DNA of 64,000 bases from Antribacter soli (GCF_021568775.1 NZ_JAKGSG010000034.1:124001-188000), one strand, 5' to 3'. Shown: positions 54,190-62,992, counted from the first letter of the stretch. Program-made: numbers and translations. The notes: generated from the letters alone by a model not told the origin.

Positions 54190-54324
54190 GACCGGTACCA
54201 GCTTTCCGTCCGGGTGGGAGAGACGCTGAGCAGCGCCTTCATGTCGCGATTGTCCCGCACGTCGGGCCTGCCGCGGAACCCTGACCGCCCCTGACCCGAC
54301 CCGGATCCTTCCTACACTGACCGC

Positions 54325-55026
54325 GTGACCGTCGCAGACAACCTCGCCCGCCTGCGGGCCCGCATCGACGCCGCCGCGGTCGCCGCCGGCCGCGACCCGT
54401 CCGGGGTGCGGCTCCTGGTCGCGACCAAGACCCAGGACGCGCCGACCGTCCTCGAGGCCCTCGACGCCGGCGTCGACCTCATCGGCGAGAACCGCGTGCA
54501 GGAGCTCGTCGCCAAGGCGCCGGCGCTCGCCGACCGGGTGGCGGCGGGCACCGCGGCGGTGCACATGATCGGCCACCTCCAGCGCAACAAGGTGAACCAG
54601 GTGCTGGCCACCGCGACGTGCGTCGAGTCCGTGGACTCGGCCGACGTCGCGGCAGCCCTGGCGACCCGGTGCGCGGCCGCGGGCCGCACCCTGGACATGA
54701 TGGTCCAGGTCAACGTCTCCGGCGAGGAGACCAAGGCGGGTGTCGCGCCCGACGCCGCCGCCGCCTTCGCCTGCACCGTCGCGGCGATGCCGGGCCTGCG
54801 CCTGACCGGCTTCATGACGATCGGGGCGCACAGCGACGACGAGGCGCTGGTCCGCGCCGGCTTCGCACGGCTGCGGGCCGTCCGGGACGAGGTGCTCGCC
54901 TCCGGACGACCCGGCACTGCGGACGCGCGGGAGCTGTCGATGGGCATGACCGGCGACCTCGAGCTCGCGATCGCCGAGGGTGCGACGATCGTGCGCGTGG
55001 GGACGGCGGTCTTCGGCCCGCGCTGA
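54325..55026 (+). CDS. PLP-homeostasis protein (YggS/PLPBP family)
   Basis: A 233-residue alanine-racemase-fold protein that holds pyridoxal phosphate. The Schiff-base Lys is Lys35 in LLVATKTQDAP. GENRVQELVAK, HMIGHLQRNKV, and SMGMTGDLELAIAEGATIVRVG (phosphate-binding) follow in order. In most actinobacteria a YggS gene lies near ftsZ; here it stands beside the sigma-factor gene. The GTG is 6 nt after TACACT, indicating a leaderless mRNA. Confidence 0.95.
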   Translation: MTVADNLARLRARIDAAAVAAGRDPSGVRLLVATKTQDAPTVLEALDAGVDLIGENRVQELVAKAPALADRVAAGTAAVHMIGHLQRNKVNQVLATATCVESVDSADVAAALATRCAAAGRTLDMMVQVNVSGEETKAGVAPDAAAAFACTVAAMPGLRLTGFMTIGAHSDDEALVRAGFARLRAVRDEVLASGRPGTADARELSMGMTGDLELAIAEGATIVRVGTAVFGPR

Positions 55027-55029
55027 GCC

Positions 55030-56532
55030 TCAGCCGCTGGCCGCGACCGATTCCAGGTGGTCGACGACGAGGGCCTGGAGGTCCGCGCCGGCACCGAGGG
55101 TCGCTCGGTCGATCCGGGGGTCGGCCGGGGCCTCGTCGTTCCCGATGAAGTAGTTGTTCGCCCGCCCGTCCCACTGCACGATCGCGTTCCCGACGCGTAC
55201 GAAGCCGAGGTAGCCCTCGGCGCAGTAGTACGAGTCAGCGCACCACAGGTAGTCGAGGACGTAGCCCGTCGCAGAGTCGGCGACTGCGGTCACCTCGAAG
55301 TTCATGGGATCGCGGGCGTACGTGAAGTAGACCGCGACGGATTCGCACCCGCGGGCGGCCACTCCGACGGAGTCGAACGCGGCCCTCGCCGAGACCTCGT
55401 CGGCGAAGAGCGTCACTGTCTGCGCGAACGTGCCGCCGGGGTAGCTGACGAACCGGCGGCGGTAGCCGTCGAGCGGAACGCCCGCGGCGTTGACCGTGAC
55501 GAGCGGTGCGCACTCCGCCGGTGCGTACTCCGTCCCGGTCTCGGCCTCCCAGGTGAGCTCCTCGCTCTGAAGATTCCCGGAACCATCGAAACCTGCGAGC
55601 GCCCCGATCGTGGCGTCCGGAACGAGCAGGGTGGCGACCTGCCCGACCGAGAAGAAGGGCGCCGCCTCCGTGGGCGTCGGGCTCGCTGTGGCCGACGGGG
55701 ACAGCGACGGCGACGGACTCGGCGTGAGGCTGCGGGAGGGCGTCGCGCTGGAGGACGGGCTCGGGACGGCGGGCAGCGGGGCCTCCTGGCGCCCCGAGAG
55801 CGCCTGGGCGGCGCCGAAGGCGACCAGCGCCACGACCACGGCCGACATCCCGCCCACGACGGCCGCTCGCACGCGGCGCCGGTTCCGGATGCGTGCCCGG
55901 ATCGCCGCCTCGGAGTCCTCGAGCGCGCCCGAGCGGGCTCCCGGCGCTCCGGAGGCGAGCGCGTCCTGGAGACCGGCCCGCACGCCCACCGGGCCCCAGT
56001 CGTCGAGGGCGCCGCGCAGGACGACGTTCGCGTCCGAGAGGTACCGCTTCACCGTTCCAGGAGCGAGCCCCAGCACGGCCGCGACGTCGGGCACCGTCAG
56101 GTCGTCGTAGAACCGCAGCACGACGCAGGCACGCTGGCGCGGCGTGAGCAGGTCGAGCGCCGAGGCGACGTCGAGGCGCACTGCGACAGCGCCCTCGGGC
56201 CCGCCGACCGGCCGCTCCCACGTGCCCAGGGACCGGGTCCGCCGGTTCCGCTCCCGGCGGTACCGGTCGAGGTAGGCGGTGAGGATCGCACTGCGGACGT
56301 AGGCCTCGCTGCTCGTGAAGTGAGCGGGGGTGCCGTCGACCGCGTGGACGGCAGCGCCCCCCGGGGCCTCGGGAAGGCGGTTCAGCCGCGAGATCACCCG
56401 CACGAGCGCCTCCTGCACGAGGTCCTCGGCTTCACGCCGGTCACCACACACGAAGTAGGCATAGCCCGTCAGCGCGCGTCCTCGCGCCACCACGAGCTCG
56501 TGCAGCTCGCGCTCCCACCGTCTTGGCGTCAT
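55030..56532 (-). CDS. ECF-like sigma factor fused to a membrane anchor and extracytoplasmic domain
   Basis: A 500-residue one-piece protein. Residues 11-100 are sigma region 2 (YAYFVCGDRREAEDLVQEAL, AYVRSAILTAYLDRYRRER) and 120-170 are region 4 (LLTPRQRACVVLRFYDDLTV, APGTVKRYLSDA). A basic stop (RNRRRVR) precedes one transmembrane helix (222-244), then a Pro/Ser/Thr linker (250-290) and a 200-residue outer domain resembling PknH-type sensor domains, with four cysteines (YAPAEC, ARGCES, LWCADSYYCAEG). The sigma part would stay at the membrane unless cleaved or released. No separate anti-sigma gene is adjacent. Confidence 0.88.
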   Translation of the reverse strand: MTPRRWERELHELVVARGRALTGYAYFVCGDRREAEDLVQEALVRVISRLNRLPEAPGGAAVHAVDGTPAHFTSSEAYVRSAILTAYLDRYRRERNRRTRSLGTWERPVGGPEGAVAVRLDVASALDLLTPRQRACVVLRFYDDLTVPDVAAVLGLAPGTVKRYLSDANVVLRGALDDWGPVGVRAGLQDALASGAPGARSGALEDSEAAIRARIRNRRRVRAAVVGGMSAVVVALVAFGAAQALSGRQEAPLPAVPSPSSSATPSRSLTPSPSPSLSPSATASPTPTEAAPFFSVGQVATLLVPDATIGALAGFDGSGNLQSEELTWEAETGTEYAPAECAPLVTVNAAGVPLDGYRRRFVSYPGGTFAQTVTLFADEVSARAAFDSVGVAARGCESVAVYFTYARDPMNFEVTAVADSATGYVLDYLWCADSYYCAEGYLGFVRVGNAIVQWDGRANNYFIGNDEAPADPRIDRATLGAGADLQALVVDHLESVAASG

Positions 56533-56611
56533 CTGATGCTCCTTCGCCGGGCCACCTGCTGTGCTCGACGAACGAACGCGATCGGCATGCCGACCGTTGG
56601 TGTGACCCGCG

Positions 56612-57547
56612 TCACCTGCCGAGGAGAGACAGGGCGTCCCGGACGCCCGAGACGCCTTCGGTCGCGAGGGCCGCCCGCGCGGTGTCCTGCCGCACGCCGG
56701 CCAGCAGCATGACGATCGCGACGCGCAGGTCTCCCCCGGTCTGGCCGAGGGTCTGCTCGCACGCCTCGTGGTCGAGGCCGGTCGCCTGGACGAGCAGGCG
56801 AACCTGGCGCCCGCGGAGCTTGTCGTTCGTGGCCAGGAACTCGACCATGAGGTTCGAGTACGTCTTGCCGAGCCGCACCATGACGGCGGTGGAGAAGGTG
56901 TTGAGCACCAGCTTCTGGGCGGTGCCGGCCTTCATCCGGGTGGAGCCGGTGATCGCCTCCGGGCCCGTGCTGACGAGGATCGGCACGTCGACCACCTCGG
57001 CCAGGGGCGACCAGGGGTTGGACGCGACGAGCACGGTCCGGGCGCCGCGCTCGCGCGCCCGGGCGAGGGCGCCGCGGACGTAGGGCGTCCCGCCGCTGGC
57101 GGCGATGCCCACGACGACGTCGTGCGGGCCGACGCCGTCGACGGCGTCAGCGCCGGCCTCGACGTCGTCCTCGGCACCCTCGACAGCGGAGCGCATCGCA
57201 CCGAAGCCGCCCGCCAGGTGCGGCACGAACATCTCCTCGCCGACGCCGAACGTCGGCCACAGCTCCGCGGCGTCGATCACGCCGGTGCGCCCCGACGAGC
57301 CGGACCCCACGTAGTGCACGCGCCCGCCCGCGCGGATTCCCGAGACGGCCAGCTCGACCGCCTCGACGATCCGGGGGTGCTGGGCACGGACGGCGGCGAC
57401 GACCCCGGCGTCCTCGTCGGTGATCATCCGGACGACGTCGGCCGTCGGCACCATGTCGATGTCCCGGGTACGGGCGTTGCGCTCCTCCGTCGGCGACACC
57501 GGCCGGACGACCTGGCGCGACTGCTCGTAACCCGCCTCGGCGATCAT
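56612..57547 (-). CDS. murQ: N-acetylmuramic acid 6-phosphate etherase
   Basis: A 311-residue SIS-domain lyase that removes lactate from MurNAc-6-P to give GlcNAc-6-P during cell-wall recycling. Marks are the PTEERNARTRDIDMV start, VHYVGSGSSGRTGVIDAAEL (SIS phosphate site), GIAASGGTPYVRGAL and TGSTRMKAGTAQKLVLN. ATG 57547 has AGGAGAG upstream and is preferred over an in-frame frame extension to 57697. The kinase and MurR-like regulator lie 1.5 kb away on the other strand. No PTS transporter is nearby, so substrate probably comes from intracellular recycling. Confidence 0.95.
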   Translation of the reverse strand: MIAEAGYEQSRQVVRPVSPTEERNARTRDIDMVPTADVVRMITDEDAGVVAAVRAQHPRIVEAVELAVSGIRAGGRVHYVGSGSSGRTGVIDAAELWPTFGVGEEMFVPHLAGGFGAMRSAVEGAEDDVEAGADAVDGVGPHDVVVGIAASGGTPYVRGALARARERGARTVLVASNPWSPLAEVVDVPILVSTGPEAITGSTRMKAGTAQKLVLNTFSTAVMVRLGKTYSNLMVEFLATNDKLRGRQVRLLVQATGLDHEACEQTLGQTGGDLRVAIVMLLAGVRQDTARAALATEGVSGVRDALSLLGR

Positions 57548-57748
57548 CGGCGACTCTCCTTTATGCTCTTCTGCCCGGGTGCCATGTCCGACGGAGGCTG
57601 CGGGAAAGGAATTCCCTGGTCTATCTGCTTCATGGAGATTACTGCCCAAACGGCCGGCGCCGAAAGTCTCGGCCAACCAGACGTTATCGAATCGCAATGA
57701 TCGGGACGGTAGGAATCACCGGTGAGCCGGCAATCGGCTCGAGGGGCG

Positions 57749-58795
57749 TCACGGCACGCGCGCGGTCCACCCCGGCGTCGTGAACTTCGTGCGCACCAGC
57801 TCCTCGGCGCGCTCGCGCTCCGCGGGCGTCACCGTCCCGTCGAAGGTGCGGTAGCGCGCGCGGAACGCCTTCACGAGGGCCTCGATGACGTCCTCGCGAG
57901 CCATCCCCGTCTGCGACCGCAGCGGGTCGACCCGCTTGTTCGCACTCCTCGTGCCCTTGTCGCTGAGCTTCTCGCGGCCGATGCGCAGCACCTGCGTCAT
58001 CTTGTCGGCGTCCATGTCGTACGCCATCGTCGCGTGGTGCAGGATCGCGCCACCGGCGGTCCGCTTCTGGGCGGCGCCCGCGATCTTCCCGGCCGGCGAG
58101 GCGATGTCGTTGAGGGGCACGTACGTGGCGTCGATGCCGAGGTCGTGCAGGGCGCCGACGACCCAGTCGTCGAGGAAGGCGTAGGACCGCTCGAAGCTCA
58201 GGCCCTCGACCAGCGAGGCCGGCACGTACAGGGAGTACGAGATCGTGTTGCCCGGCTCCATGAACATCGCGCCGCCGCCCGAGATCCTGCGGATCACGCG
58301 GGCCCCGAGCCGATCCGCTGCGGCCAGGTCGACCTCGCCGCGCAGCGACTGGAACGAGCCGATGATCACGGCCGACTCGTCCCACTCCCAGATCCGCAGC
58401 GTCGGCCCGCGGCGGCCGGCGTCGAGCTCCTCGGTGAGCACCTGGTCGAGCGCCACGTTGAGAAGCGGGGAGACGGGTTCGTCGTGGATCACCTCGAAGA
58501 GGTGATCGGCCCAGCCGGTGGCGTGGCCGAGCGCGCGGCGGGTCGCGATCGCGACGGCGTCCGCGTCGAACCCGACCATCGTCGCGCCGGCCACGGCCCG
58601 CTCGACGGCGGCCGCGAGGAGCACCACCGAGGAGTCCCCCGGCATGCCCTCGAGGGCGGTGCCGATGTCCTCGAGCGCCTCGTCCGGGTCAAGGAAGAAG
58701 TCACCGCTCACGCGTACGTCGGCGAGGCGGCCCTCGGCCACCTCGACGTCGACCGCGACGAGCTTGCCACCGGGGACCTTGTACTCTCCACGCAC
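57749..58795 (-). CDS. Lipoate-protein ligase, accessory domain first
   Basis: A 348-residue LplA-family protein with the small accessory domain at the N-terminus (about 1-85, YKVPGGKLVAVDVEV and SGDFFLDP) and the catalytic domain after it (RRISGGGAMFMEPGNTIS, AGKIAGAAQKRT with the catalytic Lys, HHATMAYDMD). E. coli LplA has the reverse order; this order is known in other bacteria and matches LplB+LplA of archaea. It attaches lipoate to E2 and H proteins, fitting with lpd in the window. The GTG at 58795 begins the small domain. It sits between murQ and the kinase by position only. Confidence 0.9.
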   Translation of the reverse strand: MRGEYKVPGGKLVAVDVEVAEGRLADVRVSGDFFLDPDEALEDIGTALEGMPGDSSVVLLAAAVERAVAGATMVGFDADAVAIATRRALGHATGWADHLFEVIHDEPVSPLLNVALDQVLTEELDAGRRGPTLRIWEWDESAVIIGSFQSLRGEVDLAAADRLGARVIRRISGGGAMFMEPGNTISYSLYVPASLVEGLSFERSYAFLDDWVVGALHDLGIDATYVPLNDIASPAGKIAGAAQKRTAGGAILHHATMAYDMDADKMTQVLRIGREKLSDKGTRSANKRVDPLRSQTGMAREDVIEALVKAFRARYRTFDGTVTPAERERAEELVRTKFTTPGWTARVP

Positions 58796-59003
58796 GCGTC
58801 CACGGTACGCCGGAGGCCTCGCTCCGGACGCCGGCGACACAGCGGACCCGGCCGCGCTCCGCCGTCGGGCAGCCTGAGTAATTCGGGCAGGCTTGTGCAT
58901 TACCCGGCATGAAGAAGCAGCGGGTGAAATTCACCCGCGATGTGGCAATGATTTGTTTTGTTCTTTATCCATTCTTGGCGAAACTTCGTGCCAGAATGGG
59001 TCG

Positions 59004-60209
59004 GTGAGCGATATCACACGGGGGGCAGACGATCCGGCGGCCGAAGGCTGGGCCGAGACGTGGAACGTCGCGCTCGATGTCGGTGGCAGCGGGTCCCGGC
59101 TTGTCGCGGAGCTGAAGCACGGTCCGGAGCCCGAGCGCATCCAGCTCGAGGGCCGGCCCGTACGGATCCTGCCGACCGGCAGCGACGCCTCCGAGGTCGT
59201 CGCGTCCCTGTGCCGTTCCTTCACGGCATGGGCGGCCCGCACCGGACAGCCCGGCGACCCGGCGCGCGAGGGCAGGCCTCACGTGTCCGCGGCCGCCGTG
59301 GGCGTCACGGGCCTGACGTCGCTCGTGCCCAGCCCCGGCGAGGTGCACGACGTGCTCGCCCGCGAGCTGTTCACCAACCGCACGGCCGTGGCCGGCGACG
59401 CGCTGACCGCCCACCTGGGCGCACTGCGCGGGCGCGCCGGCGCAGTGCTCGCCGTCGGGACCGGCGCCGTCGCGTTCTCATTCGACAGGTCCGGTCGCTG
59501 GCACCGCGCCGACGGCTGGGGCCACCTCCTCGGCGACCTGGGGGCCGGCGTGTGGATCGGCGGCGAGGCGCTGCGCGCCGCGACGGCGGCGCACGACGGA
59601 CGCCCCCGCGGCGGCTCCAAGCGGCTCCTCGACGCCGCCCTCGCCCGCCTCGGGCCGGTGCCGAGCTGGCCCGCCCAGCTCTACATGAGCGCCGACCGTG
59701 CTCGGAAGCTCGCGTCGTTCACGCCCGAGGTGATGCGCGCCGCGCAGGAGGGCGACGAGATGTCGCAGCGGATCCTGCACGAGGCCGGCAAGCACCTGGC
59801 CACGACGCTCGCGACCGCCCTCGCCCCGGGGATCCCCGCGCTCGCCTCGACCACGGGACGTCTCGTGCAGGAGGAGTCGCCCCTGACGCGCTCGCTCGCC
59901 GAGAACCTCGCGGAGGAGCGGCCGGACGTGCAGCTCGTCCCCAGCGCGGGCACTCCGCTCGACGGAGCCCTCCACCTGGCCCGACGGCTGGCGGAGGTGC
60001 CCGCCAAGGTGGTGGGATACCGTCCATGGCTCACGGTCCGGATCGATGGGCGCGGCGCGGCCGGCGGTCCCGCCGACATGGGCGCTGACACGCTCGTGGC
60101 CGAGCTGTCCGCGACCGAGCTCCCGGTCGACCGAGCCGACCGGCACAACCTGCCCGGACATCCGTACGGGCAGCATGGCCCGGCCCGACCTTCAGGAGAC
60201 GCCTCATGA
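59004..60209 (+). CDS. BadF/BadG-type N-acetyl-amino-sugar kinase
   Basis: A 401-residue ASKHA kinase: ALDVGGSGSRLVAEL (phosphate 1), VGVTGLTSLVPS, VGTGAVAFSF (phosphate 2) and LLGDLGAGVWIGGEAL. It is the actinobacterial type of N-acetylglucosamine/MurNAc kinase. The C-terminal 50 residues are extra. GTG 59004 is used; an upstream in-frame extension looks non-coding. Its last bases overlap the regulator start (ATGA), and murQ lies on the opposite strand, so it should phosphorylate recycled MurNAc or GlcNAc. Confidence 0.87.
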   Translation: MSDITRGADDPAAEGWAETWNVALDVGGSGSRLVAELKHGPEPERIQLEGRPVRILPTGSDASEVVASLCRSFTAWAARTGQPGDPAREGRPHVSAAAVGVTGLTSLVPSPGEVHDVLARELFTNRTAVAGDALTAHLGALRGRAGAVLAVGTGAVAFSFDRSGRWHRADGWGHLLGDLGAGVWIGGEALRAATAAHDGRPRGGSKRLLDAALARLGPVPSWPAQLYMSADRARKLASFTPEVMRAAQEGDEMSQRILHEAGKHLATTLATALAPGIPALASTTGRLVQEESPLTRSLAENLAEERPDVQLVPSAGTPLDGALHLARRLAEVPAKVVGYRPWLTVRIDGRGAAGGPADMGADTLVAELSATELPVDRADRHNLPGHPYGQHGPARPSGDAS

Positions 60210-61087
60210 CAGGTGACGTGCTCGTCCGGCTCGAGCGAGCGCTGCCGACGCTGCGCCCCGCCGAGGCGCGGGTGGCGCAGACGGTCCTCGACGACCCCGA
60301 CACCGTCGTGGGGTCGACGATCACCGAGCTGGCTGGGCACGCCGACACCTCGCAGGCGACCGTCGTGCGGTTCTGCCGCGCGGTGGGCTACGCCGGGTAC
60401 CCGGAGTTCCGCATCGACCTGGCGCAGGCGACGAGCCGCCGCATGGTCGAGCTGGAGCGTTCGGGCATCGCCCAGGGCGAGATCAACCAGGAGGACGGCG
60501 TCAACGACGTCATCAACAAGATCGCCCACCACGAGGCCCGGACCATCGAGGAGACCGCGCGGGGACTCGACCGCGCCGCTCTGGAGAACGTCGCGAAGGC
60601 CCTCGCGGCGGCGCCGCGCATCGACGTCTACGGCGTGGGCTCGTCCAGCCTCGCGGCACAGGACCTCGCGATGAAGCTGCAGCGCATCGGCCTGTACGTC
60701 TTCTCGTCCCCCGACGCGCACCAGCAGCTCGCGTCCGCGTCTCTCCTCGAACCAGGCTCGGTGGCGATCGCCGTGACCCACTCCGGGCGCACTCCGGAGA
60801 CGGTCCGCGCCCTCGCGATCGCGCACGAGCGCGGGGCGACGACGGCGTCGATCACGAACTACCCGCAGGCCGCGATCGCCGAGGCGTCCGACCTGGTGCT
60901 CGCCACGGCCGCCCGCGAGACGCAGTTCCGGGCCGGCGCCATGTCGAGTCGTATCGCGCAGCTCGCGGTCGTCGACTTCCTCTTCGTCCGCGTCGCGCAG
61001 CAGCAGTTCGACCGCACGCAGGTCGCGCTCAAGCGCACCTGGGCGGCCGTGCACCAGGACGAGCCGGACGGCCGACGCCACCAGTGA
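60206..61087 (+). CDS. MurR/RpiR-family regulator
   Basis: A 293-residue regulator: N-terminal RpiR helix-turn-helix (LRPAEARVAQTVLDDP, TSQATVVRFCRAVGYAGYPE) and a C-terminal SIS sugar-phosphate domain (RIDVYGVGSSSLAAQDLAMK, VAIAVTHSGRTPETVRALAI). MurR-type proteins sense MurNAc-6-P and repress murQ genes. Its ATG overlaps the kinase stop (ATGA). It should control murQ and the kinase operon, but the operators are not certain; GGGAAAGGAATTCCC (57602-57616) upstream of murQ is a candidate. Confidence 0.92.
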   Translation: MTGDVLVRLERALPTLRPAEARVAQTVLDDPDTVVGSTITELAGHADTSQATVVRFCRAVGYAGYPEFRIDLAQATSRRMVELERSGIAQGEINQEDGVNDVINKIAHHEARTIEETARGLDRAALENVAKALAAAPRIDVYGVGSSSLAAQDLAMKLQRIGLYVFSSPDAHQQLASASLLEPGSVAIAVTHSGRTPETVRALAIAHERGATTASITNYPQAAIAEASDLVLATAARETQFRAGAMSSRIAQLAVVDFLFVRVAQQQFDRTQVALKRTWAAVHQDEPDGRRHQ

Positions 61088-61094
61088 CGGGCGG

Positions 61095-61113
61095 CGCCGG
61101 CCGTCGGCCGGCG
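61095..61113. terminator. Hairpin between convergent regulator and cimA
   Basis: CGCCGGCC and GGCCGGCG form a perfect 8-bp stem around GTC, 8 bp after the regulator stop and 5 bp before the cimA stop. There is no T-tract, but position suggests a bidirectional terminator. Confidence 0.55.
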
Positions 61114-61117
61114 TGCC

Positions 61118-62752
61118 TCAGAGGGGCTCGACGCCCGCCTTGAGCAGCCCGTACACGTGCCCGTCCGTGAGGGCCTCCCAGGCCGCCTCGATGACGTTCG
61201 GGCCGACACCCACCGTGGACCACGACCGCACCCCGTCCGTGTGCTCGATGAGCACGCGCGTGGTCGCATCGGTGCCCTGCTCGCTGTCCAGGATGCGCAC
61301 CTTGAAGTCGATGAGCTCGAACCGCTCGATCTCCGGGTAGACCCGCGTCAGCGCGTCGCGCAGCGCCTGGTCGAGCGCGTTCACCGGGCCGTTCCCCTCA
61401 CCCGTCGACACGTGCCGCTCGCCACCGGCGCTCAGCTTGACCGTCGCCTCGGCGAGGGCCTCGGCGTCGGGGCCCGCTGCCCGGCCCGGCACGGTCTCCA
61501 CGATGGTGCGCCACGACTCGACAGAGAAGTAGCCGGGGCGCTGCCCCATCTCCTCGAGCAGGACCAGCTCGAACGACGCGTCGGCCGCCTCGTACGTGTA
61601 GCCGGCGGCCTCGCCGTCCTTGACCCGGTTGGTGACCCGGGCGAGCAGCTCCGCCTGGCCCGCCAGGTCGAAGCCCAGCTCGCGGCCCTTCAGCTCGATG
61701 GACGCCCGGCCCGCCATGTCGCTCACCAGCATGCGCATGTCGTTGCCCACCGAGGTGGGGTCGGTGTGCTGGTACATGTCCGGGTCCACCCGGATCGCCG
61801 ACGCGTGCAGCCCGCCCTTGTGCGCGAACGCGCTCGCGCCGACGTACGGCTGGCGGGCGAACGGCGAGATGTTCGTGACCTCGCTGATGGCGTGCGCGAT
61901 GCGGGTCGCGTCGCGCAGGCCGTTCCCGGCGAGCAGGGTCATGCCGCGCTTGAGCTCGAGGTTGGCGACCACGGCGACCAGGTCGGCGTTTCCGGTGCGC
62001 TCCCCGTAGCCGTTGACGGTGCCCTGGACGTGGGTGGCGCCGGCCTCGACGGCCGCGAGCGAGTTGGCGACGGCGCACCCGGAGTCGTTGTGCGCGTGGA
62101 TGCCGAGGCGGACCGCCCCGGAGGCGAGGGCCTCGTGTCCGACGGCGGAGCTCACCTCCGCCGTGATCTCACCCACCCAGCTGGGCAGCATCCCGCCGTT
62201 CGTGTCGCACAGCGTGACCACCTCCGCGCCGGCCGAGAACGCCGCGTCGACGGCGCTGAGCGCGTACGCGCTGTCGTACCGGTACCCGTCGAAGAAGTGC
62301 TCGGCGTCGAGCACGACGCGGCGGCCCTCGCCCACGAGGAACGCGACCGTGTCGGTGATCATCGCGAGGTTCTCCTCGCGCGTGGTGCGCAGGGCCCGCT
62401 CGACGTGCCGCACGTCGGACTTCGCGACGAGCGTCACGACCGGCGTGTCGGCGTCGAGCAGGGCACGGACCTGCGGGTCGTCGTAGGCGCGCACACCCGC
62501 ACGGCGGGTGGCTCCGAAGGCCGCGAGCTGGGCGTTGCGGAGCGTGAGCTCCTTCTTGGCGCGCGCGAAGAAGTCCGTGTCCTTGGGCACCGCGCCCGGC
62601 CAGCCACCCTCGATGAAGCCGACGCCGAGGTCGTCCAGGAGCTGGGCGATCGCGAGCTTGTCCGCGACCGACAGGTTCATGCCCTCCTGCTGCGCGCCGT
62701 CACGGAGGGTCGTGTCGTACACGTGGAACGTGTCCGAGGGTGCCGTGCTCAT
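61118..62752 (-). CDS. cimA: (R)-citramalate synthase
   Basis: A 544-residue HMGL-family enzyme that condenses pyruvate and acetyl-CoA to citramalate, the first step of a threonine-independent isoleucine route. YDTTLRDGAQQEG carries the catalytic Arg-Asp, then LGIHAHNDSGCAVANSLAA (metal His pair) and GTVNGYGERTGNADL. A C-terminal LeuA-type allosteric domain covers about 400-544. LeuC and LeuD, which serve the next steps, are in the same window. It is preceded by a leader peptide and terminator, so expression probably responds to branched-chain amino acids. Confidence 0.95.
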   Translation of the reverse strand: MSTAPSDTFHVYDTTLRDGAQQEGMNLSVADKLAIAQLLDDLGVGFIEGGWPGAVPKDTDFFARAKKELTLRNAQLAAFGATRRAGVRAYDDPQVRALLDADTPVVTLVAKSDVRHVERALRTTREENLAMITDTVAFLVGEGRRVVLDAEHFFDGYRYDSAYALSAVDAAFSAGAEVVTLCDTNGGMLPSWVGEITAEVSSAVGHEALASGAVRLGIHAHNDSGCAVANSLAAVEAGATHVQGTVNGYGERTGNADLVAVVANLELKRGMTLLAGNGLRDATRIAHAISEVTNISPFARQPYVGASAFAHKGGLHASAIRVDPDMYQHTDPTSVGNDMRMLVSDMAGRASIELKGRELGFDLAGQAELLARVTNRVKDGEAAGYTYEAADASFELVLLEEMGQRPGYFSVESWRTIVETVPGRAAGPDAEALAEATVKLSAGGERHVSTGEGNGPVNALDQALRDALTRVYPEIERFELIDFKVRILDSEQGTDATTRVLIEHTDGVRSWSTVGVGPNVIEAAWEALTDGHVYGLLKAGVEPL

Positions 62753-62818
62753 GCTTCTCCCACCAGTGCTTCGGGGGACGGGGTCCGCGAGGTCAGTCTC
62801 GAGGCCAGGTCCCGGGGC

Positions 62819-62849
62819 AAAGAAAAAGACCCCCCAGGTACGGAAGGTC
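62819..62849 (-). terminator. Attenuator terminator upstream of cimA
   Basis: On the minus strand GACCTTCC (62849-62842), loop GTACCT, GGGGGGTC (62835-62828) form an 8-bp stem with two G-U pairs, followed directly by TTTTTCTTT (62827-62819). This is the clearest intrinsic terminator in the window and lies 66 nt before the cimA ATG. A second hairpin (GCGCG/CGCGC plus CCGGC/GCCGG, 62880-62851) starts at the leader-peptide stop and precedes it. Together they fit transcription attenuation. Confidence 0.7.
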
Positions 62850-62879
62850 GGCGCGGCCGGCGGTTTTGTGCCGGACGCG

Positions 62880-62933
62880 CTACACGATGATGTGCGCCAG
62901 TCGCAGGGGTACGCGCGGTGTCATGCGCCACAT
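62880..62933 (-). CDS. Leader peptide of cimA (14-17 residues)
   Basis: The short ORF reads MWRMTPRVPLRLAHIIV and ends in TAG; the inner ATG at 62924 would give 14 residues. Its last ten codons include two Leu, two Ile and two Val codons, ending Ile-Ile-Val just before the stop, as in branched-chain leader peptides. The stop codon abuts the first of two hairpins, and an intrinsic terminator follows 31 nt later. No strong ribosome site is visible. Stalling at Leu/Ile/Val codons would be expected to change folding downstream. Confidence 0.6.
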   Translation of the reverse strand: MWRMTPRVPLRLAHIIV

Positions 62934-62992
62934 GGTGCCACATCCGCGGCGATCAGGCACGGGCCTCCCGCGCACCGGACCGCCTCGACGGC

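Noticed and set aside
62753-62992. T-box or other amino-acid riboswitch upstream of cimA
   Set aside because: The T-box sequence is absent. The short ORF and simple terminator explain the region better as peptide attenuation.
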